A stretch of 64,000 nucleotides of DNA from Trachythela sp. YZ-2020. Taxonomy: Eukaryota; Cnidaria; Anthozoa; Malacalcyonacea; Clavulariidae. Below, piece after piece: positions 24,382 to 33,699 of the stretch. Within the stretch, counting starts at the first letter, position 1; each line of letters begins with the position of its first letter. Under the pieces are notes generated by a model. It did no database searches. It was not told the DNA's origin and was given only the letters and a program-made list of their open reading frames with translations. The translations under genes and the position numbers were made by a program. The stretch is from contig JADLSH010000256.1 in NCBI GenBank assembly GCA_016169945.1, positions 1-64,000 on the forward strand, given 5' to 3'.

Positions 24382-25023
24382 ATGATGAAGTGTTTGCACG
24401 GAGAACCTGCAGCTTGTTCGACAACGAAAAATGGGTCGTTTTGGTTCTGTGGTCAAAATCCATGTTGTAATTTCTTTTGCTCGGAAGAGGATGGTTATCT
24501 ATTTGAAAAAGCCATAGCTGCCTGGAGATCTACGAATCAGCCACATCCACATTGTAATGGGCATCATAAGCTTGCAAGAATGTGTGTGGTCAAAGATATG
24601 ATGAAAGAGAGTTATGGAAGACCGTTTTTCGTGTGTTCTGACAAAAAGAGTCCATGTTCCTTTTGGGCGTGAGGTGATGTACAACCAGCAACGAGACCGG
24701 AGTGTCGTCATGGATTTCAGTGCGTGATCTGTAAGGTGAAGAAAGTAGGTCTTAATAAAGATCGATTGTTTTTCTGCTGTCCAAATGAGAAGGAAAACTC
24801 GTGTCGGTTTTTCGAGTGGGTGCCTGAGGAGCAGAGTCATGAATCTTTTCATCCTGTGAACTTTGTGAAATCATCGTTAAGGAAGCCAGAGGAACAATAC
24901 CTAGCAAGTGTTAAAGTCCAGAATGAAGGGGATCAAGAGTTGTTTCTTTCCACAGGATATTGTACAAGAAATCCAGATGGGACATGTGATGGAGACCCTA
25001 GAGGGCATTTGCACCCGTTTTGA
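24382..25023 (+). pseudogene. triple GRF zinc-finger protein, one in-frame stop
   Basis: About 213 codons, with three repeats of the GRF (zf-GRF) pattern. The first has C-L-H-G...FWFCGQNPCCNFF, the second C-N-G-H...GRPFFVCSDKKSPCSFW, the third C-R-H-G...DRLFFCCPNEKENSCRFFEW. GRF fingers bind single-stranded DNA in proteins such as TOP3A, NEIL3 and APEX2, so a nucleic-acid role is likely. A TGA at 24670-24672 falls exactly where repeat 3 has its conserved Trp (CRFFEW versus CSFWA-stop), consistent with a TGG to TGA change. The frame continues open past it. AATAAA is at 25127. The gene sits between the Cys-motif pair and the inverted-domain genes. Confidence 0.7.
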
Positions 25024-25369
25024 ACAGCAGTTGAACTTCCAGACAAATTGTTAACGAGCTAGTTAATATGTTTTTGTATGGTGTAACAATTTTTTTATAA
25101 ATATTAAAGAGTGATTGTTTGGTCACAATAAATTATGTGTGAAAATTATTTTGAGGTGCCTAGTATTCAGTAAAGGTGGGCCTTTAGTCCGCTCTTTACT
25201 ATATAACTTGGAAGAACTGTTCCATCCTGTCTCATTTTTCGCGAAAGTGTTCGATTCTTAAGTAATTAGAAGTATAATCATGAAATGTGCGCAAAGGGTC
25301 AAGGATAAATGGGGTTATACGAATACGTAATCGTACGGATTTTTAGAGAAAAGTATTGTTGCTAGGACA

Positions 25370-25656
25370 CCGCTTTATGCATGCATAAATTAACACAGAC
25401 ATTAACGTTCTAATGTATAACGATGTTACATTAAGTGACAGACTATTTAAATATATCGTCCAGCTTTTACAGTATTCTCTAGCTTAGATCGTTTGACTTT
25501 GTAAACTGTTCCGTCTTCCGTTAGCACAAGTTTACGTTTTTGTCCTTTATGCTCCACTGGTTTGACGTCCAGGACTTTAAACACTTTGCGTTTATTGCGC
25601 GCTGGCAACAGTGGTACTTTTTCGTAGTCCAGTACACCAATTAATATGTTAACCAT
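25370..25656 (-). pseudogene. beta-rich repeat domain, minus copy
   Basis: The minus-strand frame 25447-25656 encodes the final domain of the long gene at 26295-28060: VLDYEKVPLLP, then KVLDVK, VEHKG and TEDGTVYKVKRSKLEN. The two copies share this domain and about 100 bases of 3' flank, including CTTAATGTAACATCGTTATA. In the plus copy this domain follows a related unit ending KLDDGTIYLAVDNLEEQ. Here that partner is missing and the domain overlaps the end of the C2H2 frame, so the junction at about 25640 looks like a deletion. Alternating short hydrophobic strands suggest a small beta fold; I cannot name it. Confidence 0.5.
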
Positions 25657-25985
25657 TCTTTATCTTCTTTCTTTGTTTCCCCAGAGTTAGAATGTTCTCG
25701 TTTATTATGCTGTCCGTGCTTTAATTTGGCGGATCGTAAGTAAACATTAAATTTTCTTTCCATGTCTTCTTGTCGCTTTAATAATTTTTCGACACTTTCC
25801 TCCATATTGAATTCTTTTGGCTCTTCACTCTGTCGAGGTACACATATTCCTATTTTACCCCACTTTAACCACTTCTTGCGTTCCTCCGTGTCCATACCAT
25901 GTACTTGATCGAGATGATTTGCTAGTCTTGCAAGATTTGTACTCCCACATCCAAAAACAGGACAGTTCCTACGTGTACGACCCAT
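25641..25985 (-). CDS. small C2H2 zinc-finger protein
   Basis: A 114-codon minus-strand frame starting at ATG 25985. Residues about 8-29 read CPVFGCGSTNLARLANHLDQVH, a C-x4-C-x12-H-x4-H finger. Then come KKWLKWGK and a charged helical tail (ESVEKLLKRQEDMERKF) that may form a coiled coil. The frame ends by overlapping the frame of the beta domain at 25447-25656 by 16 bases. It diverges from the gene at 26295, with a 310-bp shared upstream region. The finger suggests DNA binding. It may be an intact small gene or the 5' part of a larger one truncated by deletion. Confidence 0.55.
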   Translation of the reverse strand: MGRTRRNCPVFGCGSTNLARLANHLDQVHGMDTEERKKWLKWGKIGICVPRQSEEPKEFNMEESVEKLLKRQEDMERKFNVYLRSAKLKHGQHNKREHSNSGETKKEDKEWLTY

Positions 25986-26294
25986 GTTTGCTCAACGAGT
26001 TCCTAATAATAACTGACTCATTTTTTACGTGTGCTAGATATTTTGTTTTGCCCGTTCACGCCCGATTTGGCCCTATAAGGCACTATGCGGCCCGATGGCC
26101 CGATGGCCCGATTACTGACTAGACGTCCTAATCTGGGCAAGCCCGGGAATGACTGACTCCTCTATTGTGACGTCATGATAAAAGCTTGCAGAAAAGCGTG
26201 TTAAGTAAAGCGTTCTTTTCCACATTTTCTCATTCTGTGTTACAACTTTGTGCTGTGAACATCTCTCTTAAAATATCCAAGTGATCTTGGTAAT
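25986..26294. promoter_or_regulatory. probable bidirectional promoter
   Basis: The gap between the divergent genes at 25985 and 26295. It holds a perfect CRE palindrome TGACGTCA near 26168 and a short tandem of GGCCCGAT units near 26090-26110. TGACGT-type sites also occur in the two other promoter gaps of the island (22.51-22.56 and 24.17-24.24 kb). Confidence 0.4.
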
Positions 26295-28060
26295 ATGCAA
26301 GCTCTTGGTCTTTTTTCTCGTCGTGCTATTCTTGGTAGATCCAACAAGAGTACTGTTGTTTTGGAGAAAATTGTTAAAGAAAATTCGCTGAACAGAACTG
26401 GCGCTGTTAACTTTAATAAGTATGGAAAGCAGGATGGTGTTGGTTTCTCGCCATGCAGTGACAAGTTCGTGGACAACTTTTTGCTTTATGTTTATGTTCC
26501 AGCTTATTTTGTGACGCCTAAGAAAACCTACACGGAAGTCGGTCATGTTAACAAACATATTCGAGATATGCTAACTCGTTTTGGATTTGGTAAATGCAAA
26601 GTCAAAGCCATCGCCTTGTCACCGTTAAAGGAACAACCGAAAGCAGACGATTTGGACAAAGTGTATGGGAGGCTCGCATCGAAAGAGACTGTCGAAACTG
26701 TCTACTACGTGCAGGAATTTATGATCACCTTTGCAGATGAGGAATACTCCAATGTTCTCAAGTTTCTACGGACCGACGAGTACAGGATTAGGAATATCTT
26801 CCTAAAAGATATCGACGTGACCATGGATTACTCCGGCAGCTTTGACAAAGACGAAGTTATCCACCATAACTCAGTTTGGAGAGAAGTACATCATGCTGAT
26901 AGGAACAGAAAAAATTGGAACGCTAGAACTTTGCTATTCCAACAAGTATATCGAGACGTATTTACATCTTAATTTTACGGATGCAGAGAAGGAAGAGATT
27001 CGAGAACCTAAGCGGAATTACCTTACACTCTTCGAGAAACCATTGGCAGTCCTAAATATAACTGGATGGGGACGCACACCGCAAAGGAATGTTGTGGTTT
27101 ACTGCAACATAGCTTTTGCCGAAGACATGGAAAAATGTTCTATTAAACATCTGCGAGAACAGGTAATGACAGAGATGCAAGAATGGTGCACGCGGAATCG
27201 ATGACGCCTTCGCAAGCCCTACCAACACTGACGAGGGAAGAAATGGTGCCCTACAAGCAGGCCCGTACTCAGAAAATTAACCAGGGGGGGTGTAAGGTGC
27301 TTTCAAACGAACTTGCACCGACTACTTTACCGACGTGTCGACGGAGGGGGGGGGGTAGGGGGGGGGGGAGGCGGAAGGGTTAAACAAATTTTCCCGGACT
27401 ACTAACCTTGCTATATCACTATTTAACCTATAAATACCTTTGTTCCTGCAAAAATATTTCCTTCCTCAAAAAACCCCACCCTTTTTCTGTTTTTTGTGCT
27501 GACTTGCTTTGTGTCGCTTGTTTTGTGCCTACTTGTTTTGTACCTACTTGCATTGTTTTGTGCCGACCCGTCGATACGGCCCTGCCTACAAGCACATGCC
27601 AAACTTGGCAGAGTTAACCATCGGATCAACACACCGTTGTTGCAATCGGACACATCGAGTATTATGGACAAGAGAAACTGGTTGTCAAACTGGACGATGG
27701 CACAATCTACCTGGCTGTGGATAACTTGGAGGAACAGAAAGAACAGCTACTGGACGGTTGCAGGATAATCATTACAAAGATTCGAGTAAACAAACCACAA
27801 AGAGAAAATTTGCCGTATGTAAAGTTGTACAATGCGAGGATTGGGCTGGCGTACTAGATTACGAGAAAGTGCCATTATTGCCAGCAGAGAAGAAACGAAG
27901 TGCAGTCAAAGTTTTGGATGTTAAATCTGTCGAACACAAGGGACATAAACGCAAACTCCTGCTAACGGAGGACGGAACTGTGTATAAAATCAAACGATCG
28001 AAGCTAGAGAATACTGTAAAAGCTGGACAATATATTCAAATAGTTTGTTACTTAATGTAA
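26295..28060 (+). pseudogene. long unrecognised gene (replication-protein-like?), deleted and frameshifted
   Basis: I read one decayed gene across several frames. 26295-26972 starts at ATG and encodes about 190 protein-like residues (NFLLYVYVPAYFVTPKK, KDIDVTMDYSGSFDKDEV). The frame then breaks near 26870 and resumes in 26842-27204 (KYIMLIGTEKIGTLELCYSN, LAVLNITGWGRTPQRNVVVY). REEMVPYK lies near 27235. A G-rich stretch intervenes, then NLAELTIGSTH near 27600, VVKLDDGTIYLAVDNLEEQ near 27690 and VLDYEKVPLLP to the end near 28050. Two related units, DDGTIYLAVDNLEE and EDGTVYKIKRSKLE, suggest a duplicated small beta domain, perhaps OB-like. I have an impression of similar proteins in other marine invertebrates but cannot name a family. 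A 5-base difference from the minus copy near 27850 explains one frameshift. Confidence 0.45.
27338..27380 (+). repeat. G-rich tract
   Basis: Runs of G up to ten bases, broken only by single T or A, lie inside the broken gene. The tract could form a G-quadruplex and is also a place where sequencing and assembly errors are likely, so the local reading frame is unreliable. Confidence 0.8.
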
Positions 28061-28393
28061 CATCGTTATACATTAAAAATAAATTGTTAATAGAACGTTA
28101 ATCTATGCCCGTGTTAATTTATACATGCAGTCAAGCGGCAGTAATTACTAAATATATTCACACGGTTTGTTCTATAGCTAAAGGGAAATTACGCGGGTGT
28201 TCATTGCTGTCCATTCATTTTCTCACACTTTTTGCATAGCTTTCAAAATATACATTCAGTTTGTTTTGGTTACCGGAAAATTAATGTTCCATTACGGTTA
28301 AACGTCTCCAATTTTATCACGTTAAGCTAAGCGATCGCATAAAACATTGAACAACAGTTAGTCAAGTCAGAAATCATCAACCTAATTTGGAAA

Positions 28394-30766
28394 ATGTTTC
28401 TTTTCGCTTTTTTCATGTTATGTTTTTCACTTTTCGTGCGTATAAGCACACTAAGCTGTCGAGAAATACGATTTATAGGATCTCTGGATTGCTCTGATCT
28501 AATGGTTAAGAGCATTGATATAATAAAAACAGCGGGGAGAGACTGGGTTGTTGTTTTAGATCTGAGAAGAAATCGTCTTGTTTCTCCAAATGTCACCAAA
28601 CTATTGGAAGTTTTCCCAAATTTACGCGTGTTGGATCTTCGTGAAAACCCTAGTCTTGATTGTCGGTCAGTTCGAAAATCGAAGATAATCATGAAAAGTG
28701 ACTGTAAGTTTGTATCATTTTTAAAAACATCTACACAAACATTCTTGATATTTATCGCAGTTTAATTATGCAGCTTAATTCTCTTCTCAACTAGGCACGC
28801 TAGATGTGATGTCCACTACTACGTATGGGTTTATGGTCAAATCAGTAGACTCTACACATAGTCTCATTAATTCTACGTCAACTGCCACGTCTGGGTTTAT
28901 TGCCACAACAGGAAATTCTACATTTTATATTAGTTCTACGCCAACTACTGCTACGTCTGGGTTTGTCGCCACAACAGCAAATTTTACATTCTATACTAGA
29001 AATACATTCATGCAGAACCCCCTCGCCCATTAGAACAAAGCAATTAAACTCCCCAAAAGTTATTGTAACATGAAGTACTGAGTTGATAACAGTAACCATG
29101 GTAACACGCAACCGGCCGTATAGTTCTTTTATTTTTTGTACAAAATGGCAAAATAGTGACAAGGTTTGTACTTTTAACTGTAAAATGATCAATTGCCCAA
29201 CTATATAAAGTAGCTATGTTATTACGTACTCTTTTAGCTTTGATTTACTCTAAAATTTAATCTGAGACGTCTCACAAAACGTTTCAAAATTGTCTTTTAT
29301 ACTATGAAGGTTTTGAGATTAAATATGTTGTTTCTTATTCTATAACGAATTTGAATTAATATTAAAACACTTTTTAAGATTAATCAATGTTATATTGACC
29401 ACACAGGATGAACTACGCATTTTGAAAACCACAAACTAATACTATAGTACATGCACTTCATGTCAATAAGTCAATTGACGGCAAAACTGAAAACTGCAAA
29501 AGCAAGTATGCAAAATAGACACTTACGCGTTTTAAAACTCGAAAACCTTGTCCTTTCTCGGTCTTTTGACTGATTTATTTTCCTGTTGACTTTAGTAAGT
29601 GAAAGTCTCCACAAAATTTTCATTTATCTGTGTTTTGTCTGTGTTATTTCCCGACTCCTGAGAACAAAACAATGTACAAAACTATATTTGAAAAAAAGTT
29701 TTCTCTCGGCCTAAACTCGCGCATGCGCATAAAGTAGAAAGCCATGTTCGTCCATGACATAATGGCGGACAACTTTGGAATCCGCTATGTCTCACATACC
29801 CTTGTGTAAATATCCGAGCGGAATTAGTACCCTCGCACGGCGCTTCGCGCCGGCTCGGGGATTAGTTCTACGCCAACTACTACGTCTGGGTTTATCGCCA
29901 CAACAGCAAATTCTACATACATTAGTTCTACGCCAACTACTACTACGTCTGGGTTTATCGCCACAACAGCAAATTTTACATTCTATACTAGTTCTACGCC
30001 AACTACTACGTCTGGGTTTATCGCCACAACAGCAAATTCTACATACATTAGTTCTACGCCAACTACTACGTCTGGGTTTATCGCCACAACAGCAAATTCT
30101 ACATACATTAGTTCTACGCCAACTACTACGTCTGGGTTTATCGCCACAACAGCAAATTCTACATACATTAGTTCTACGCCAACTGCCACGTCTGGGTTTA
30201 TCGCCACAACAGCAAATTCTACATACATTGGTTCTACGCCAACTCCTACGTCTGGGTTTATCGCCACAACAGCAAATTCTACATATATTAGTTCTACGCC
30301 AACTACTACTACGTCTGGGTTTATCGCCACAACAGCAAATTCTACATACATTGGTTCTACACCAACTCCTACGTCTGGGTTTATCGCCACAACAGCAAAT
30401 TCTACATTCTATATTAGTTCTACACACCGTCGTTCTTTTCCCGAATCGACATTGAAAGGCACACTCGCACACTCATCAGTCCACAAAAGCGTACCGATAT
30501 CGTTTTCCAAATCTATTTATACGCATCCACAAACACTTAAAAAATCAAAGTTGCACTTTATATTGTTTGTAATTGTAGGGCTTACATTTGGCTTAATGGT
30601 TCTAATTACGATTTTGTATGGCTACCGGCAATATTGCCGATGGAAGGCATCCCAACAACGAAGGATTGCCCAGCACCAACAGTCCCCCTCCCAGATTGAA
30701 CTGCTGTCACTCGGCCCGCTGGAAAGTAATGAAAACACTATGACTTTGGCTGACACAGAGCTATAA
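28394..30766 (+). CDS. LRR receptor-like protein with Ser/Thr stalk, one TM and PDZ-type tail
   Basis: Exon 1 (28394-28703) starts with a signal peptide (FLFAFFMLCFSLFVRIS). It then has two leucine-rich repeats (VVVLDLRRNRLVSP, LRVLDLRENPSL) and a short Cys cap ending KSDC. The donor is ACT|GTAAGT at 28704 and the acceptor CTAG at 28794; the join keeps frame and completes the final cysteine. Exon 2 encodes Ser/Thr-rich repeats (SSTPTTTSGFIATTANSTYI type) with NST sequons. They are interrupted by a repeat insertion (about 29000-29860), then resume at 29863 and run in frame to a membrane segment (FILFVIVGLTFGLMVLITIL, about 30556-30615) and a 50-residue cytoplasmic tail. The tail ends DTEL, fitting a class I PDZ ligand. 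AATAAA is at 30811. As it stands, a stop at 29031 ends the frame before the membrane part unless the insert is spliced out. Confidence 0.7.
29000..29862 (+). mobile_element. dispersed repeat inserted in the stalk exon
   Basis: From AAATACATTCATGCAG onward this matches, in reverse orientation, about 52620-53264. Matches include the TAACACGCAAC region, CAATTGCCCAACTATATAAAG and TCAATGTTATATTGACCACACAG. Both copies are preceded by CTAG. The host repeats read ACTAG before and ATTAG after, so a 4-5-base duplication is possible. The right end has the hairpin GGCGCttcGCGCC about 12 bases before TTAG, as in Helitron 3' ends, but no 5' TC start is seen. No coding capacity. Confidence 0.7.
29863..30417 (+). 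repeat. 60-66-bp coding minisatellite, nine units
   Basis: Nine units starting AGTTCTACGCCAACT, of 60, 63 or 66 bases, always a multiple of three. Length changes come from whole ACT codons. Two or three further units lie upstream of the insertion (28870-28999). Units differ by only a few bases, pointing to recent expansion or gene conversion. They encode a 20-residue Thr/Ser-rich repeat with an N-glycosylation sequon. Confidence 0.9.
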
Positions 30767-30810
30767 CTATGTATATAAAACGATATTTCTGTTTGTCATG
30801 ACTGTATATA

Positions 30811-30816
30811 AATAAA
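30811..30816 (+). terminator. polyadenylation signal of the LRR gene
   Basis: AATAAA lies 45 bases after the stop codon at 30764-30766, in a T/A-rich 3' flank. Confidence 0.6.
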
Positions 30817-32070
30817 TATTTAATCAACATGCCACAAATGATACATCTGATACAAATTACAATAATCTTTAACATTAACATATAACCAGTGATGCAATGC
30901 ATGCCCACAACAATGTACATACATCACTGCAAATGATCAAAACCTGTTAATATATCAAAACAGAACTTAGCTACGAGTTTCATATGTACCAATGTACCAA
31001 TATTCAATGTACCAATATTGGGACTTTGTTTGAATAAAGTTTATTATTATTTATTATTATGTATGTTTAATATTCTGTCATATAAATATTATAATATCTC
31101 ACACTATAGTATGGAAATGTTTGTAAAATATAGTGTTCACAAAAGCAAATTATTATACGAGCGACTGATTTTAACAAAATATCCATTCCTAACGTGTCTC
31201 ATAAAGGGTTTATAACCACACTGAGATGAGCAGTACACATTTATTAGTATTTATTATATAAAGTATAGTGCTTTATAGAGATTTCGAGCACTGTAAAACT
31301 GATAATCTCACACGTGAAATTATCGCTTTTGAAGTTTATGAAAATGGATATTTTATTTTGTTTGAAAAGACTGTCCTTTATATAATAAACAGAAAAATAC
31401 ATGGATACTTGGAAATACCAGATTTTTTTCTCGTGTTGAACATGATCGATATCTCACTCGTTCGCTGCGCTCACACGTGAGATATCATGTTAAACACTCG
31501 AAATAAATCTGGTATTTCCGCGCACCCATGTATTATTCTCTATTTCATATTACCTTAATGCACAAATATTACAAGTAGTTTATTTCATCAACGTGAAAAC
31601 AGATGTTCTGCACCTTCGCATAAACTATACACTTGGCATTCATGTTATTAGTAAGTTCATGTCATGCAAACTGATACGGGAAATATGCTATAGGCTATCG
31701 GGTTTCCCCGTCAAACACAGCAGAGTTTATCTCATTCAAGCAAAGTGTAGGTAAAAATAGGGTTGTCGTTTTCACCTGGAAACGACACTAGCAAAGTTTT
31801 CAAATATATCTTACATGCGAAATGTTTTCGGTTGTTGATTTCACATGAAAACGTTATTATAAATTAACTCAACGGCTATCCGAACAATAATTAGTTGTCA
31901 ATGGGACCTTGTTATTGACATTTGTGTTGATTTTAAACAGTCAGGATTTTATTTAGTATCAAAACATTAAGCGTTTGTTGATGAGGTTCGCAATAGCCTG
32001 ATGCATTCAGAAAATTATAGGGAGCTATCTTTTAGATATAAAACGGTCTCACTCGCATTGGAAGAATTTT
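30817..32070. other. intergenic, with a hairpin MITE at about 31398-31535
   Basis: No gene is supported. Between about 31398 and 31535 the sequence folds back: ATACATGG...GGAAATACCAGATTT and CATGATCGATATCTCAC are mirrored by GTGAGATATCATG and AAATCTGGTATTTCC...CCATGTAT, around the loop TCGTTCGCTGCGC. This is a small palindromic repeat. Confidence 0.6.
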
Positions 32071-32074
32071 AATT

Positions 32075-32380
32075 TCAGAAGAGGTTTCGCGGTCGATAAA
32101 TTCTTCCATGGGAATTAGCTGTGATGCAGAGGGGCGAAGCCTTCTTCCTACCAAAAAAACATCGAAAAACCAAAATGCCCACGAGAACGCTGACGGGGAG
32201 AAAAATAAAAAGTAACGTGACAGTTTTGCCATCGTTGCCAGAAAACAGAGTAGTGGGGGATAATAGAGACGTCGTGTTGGCGGAGAGGGCTGTGGCAAGT
32301 GTAGTTGTGGGAAGGGATGTAGTACCAGTAGTGATGAAAGGGATTGTCGGATTTGATTCACAGTCGCTGAGAACGTGCAC
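32075..32380 (-). pseudogene. 3' part of a second stalk-plus-membrane gene
   Basis: The minus-strand frame begins VHVLSDCESNP, which resembles the LRR cap of the gene at 28394 (IIMKSDC). It continues with a Thr/Ser-rich stalk (about 36 residues, TTGTTSLPTTTLATALSANT) and a membrane segment (VTLLFIFLPVSVLVGILVF). A basic stop-transfer FRCFFGRKK and a 20-residue tail follow. The coding sequence is cut at 32381, exactly where the inverted end CACTGTTAATTTC of a transposon begins. Across that element the frame could continue upstream at 36889 (minus strand, SDGYMIV), preceded by an acceptor-like CTTGTCAG. The tail has no PDZ motif. It converges with the LRR gene and may be its paralogue; no LRR exon was found. 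Confidence 0.55.
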
Positions 32381-33501
32381 TACACTGTTAATTTCAAGGA
32401 GTTATTTTAACTCCGCCATAGGAGTTAAAATTACTCCCTGTGAGAGAGTAAAAATTTTGGAGTAAAATCTACTCCCAAAATGGAGTTAAAACTACTCCAT
32501 TTCGGTACGCATTCCAGAATTTACTCCACTGGGAGTCATTTTAACTCCACTGACGGAGTAAAATTTACTCCAGCAAAGGAGTAGAAATAATGGAGTAATT
32601 CTTACTCCTTAATATTACTCTAGGAGTCGTTTTAACTCCTGAATTTTACCGCGGCCTAAGTTATTTAACTCCAACATTATGAGATTCTTTCACTGCACAG
32701 TAATTTTTTTGGGGCCATTTTGGCCCCAGGGGGCCGTTTTGGCTCTTTAAAAGAGGGGCCGATTTGGCCCTGACAGGGGCCAAAAGACAACTCTGGGGCC
32801 GTTTTAGCCCCAAGGGGCCGTTTGGGCTCTTCTAAGCAGGGGCCGTTTTGGCCCTGAAAGGGGCCAAAACACAACTCTCGGGCCGTTTTAGCCCCAGGGA
32901 GCCGTTTGGGCTCTTTTAAACAGGGGCCATTTTGACACCCTGGCAGGGGCCAAAACGCAACTCTGAGGCCGTTTTAGCCATAGGGGGCCGTTTTGGGCCA
33001 ATTTGAAAGGGGGTCGTTTTGGCTCTGACAGAGCTAAGACACAACTCTGGGGCCGTCTTGTCACATTATGGGCTGTATAGCCCCTTTTAGAATTTAGAGC
33101 TGTTTTTGCCGCGAAATTATTTTGAGTAATTTTTTTATTTTTAAACACGGAGGCCGTTTTTGGCCAAATTGCCAAAACAGGAGAGCAGTTTGTTTACAAA
33201 TCTCTTCAAATGACAAATTCAACATGGAAATGTCTTTTTGAAAATGTGATGCTTGGTCACTACCAAAAGAAATAACAAGGCTGTACTATTACTACACAAT
33301 TACTACACAAATGCTATTTTGAACCCATTTGCTTCTCCTTATATGACCCCATTTGCTTCTCCTTATAGGGGACCACCTTAATATATATGTTAATCTTATA
33401 CTGAGAAATCCACATGTATGCTATAATATTTCTACGAAAATATTGAAATATATCGGGAAATTTATATCGGTATGCTCAAGTTCGAATTTAAGAGCTCTAT
33501 A

Positions 33502-33693
33502 GACCACTTTCATAATTAAGATGAGTTTAAATATTCTTTTATGTGCATCTTAATATAAGCCTCATTGACCTCGTTCAGGTTAATAAATTCTATTCAATTC
33601 AGTCACAGCAACGAGGCTGATAAGGCTTATTAAGATGCACATAAAAGAATATTTAAACTCATCTGAATATTCATCTGAATTATGAAAGTGGTC
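33502..33693. mobile_element. 192-bp palindromic MITE
   Basis: GACCACTTTCATAATT...GATGAGTTTAAATATTC is mirrored on the right by GAATATTTAAACTCATC...AATTATGAAAGTGGTC. Arms are about 80 bp, with a small insertion on the right. It lies within the A/B region and has no coding capacity. Confidence 0.8.
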
Positions 33694-33699
33694 AAAATG

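Noticed and set aside
27338..27380. Programmed frameshift at the G-rich tract
   Set aside because: The surrounding gene has other shifts and an apparent deletion, so ordinary decay or sequencing error at a homopolymer is simpler.
29775..30472. Long open frames on both strands through the minisatellite (226, 226 and 135 codons), including a Cys/Arg-rich antisense frame
   Set aside because: The unit length is a multiple of three and lacks stops in several frames, so all are open automatically. Only the frame that joins the upstream stalk and the downstream membrane segment is supported.
32690..33180. Minus-strand open frames in the GGGGCC array
   Set aside because: They translate repeated palindromes (PKRPPGAK and similar) and have no independent protein character.
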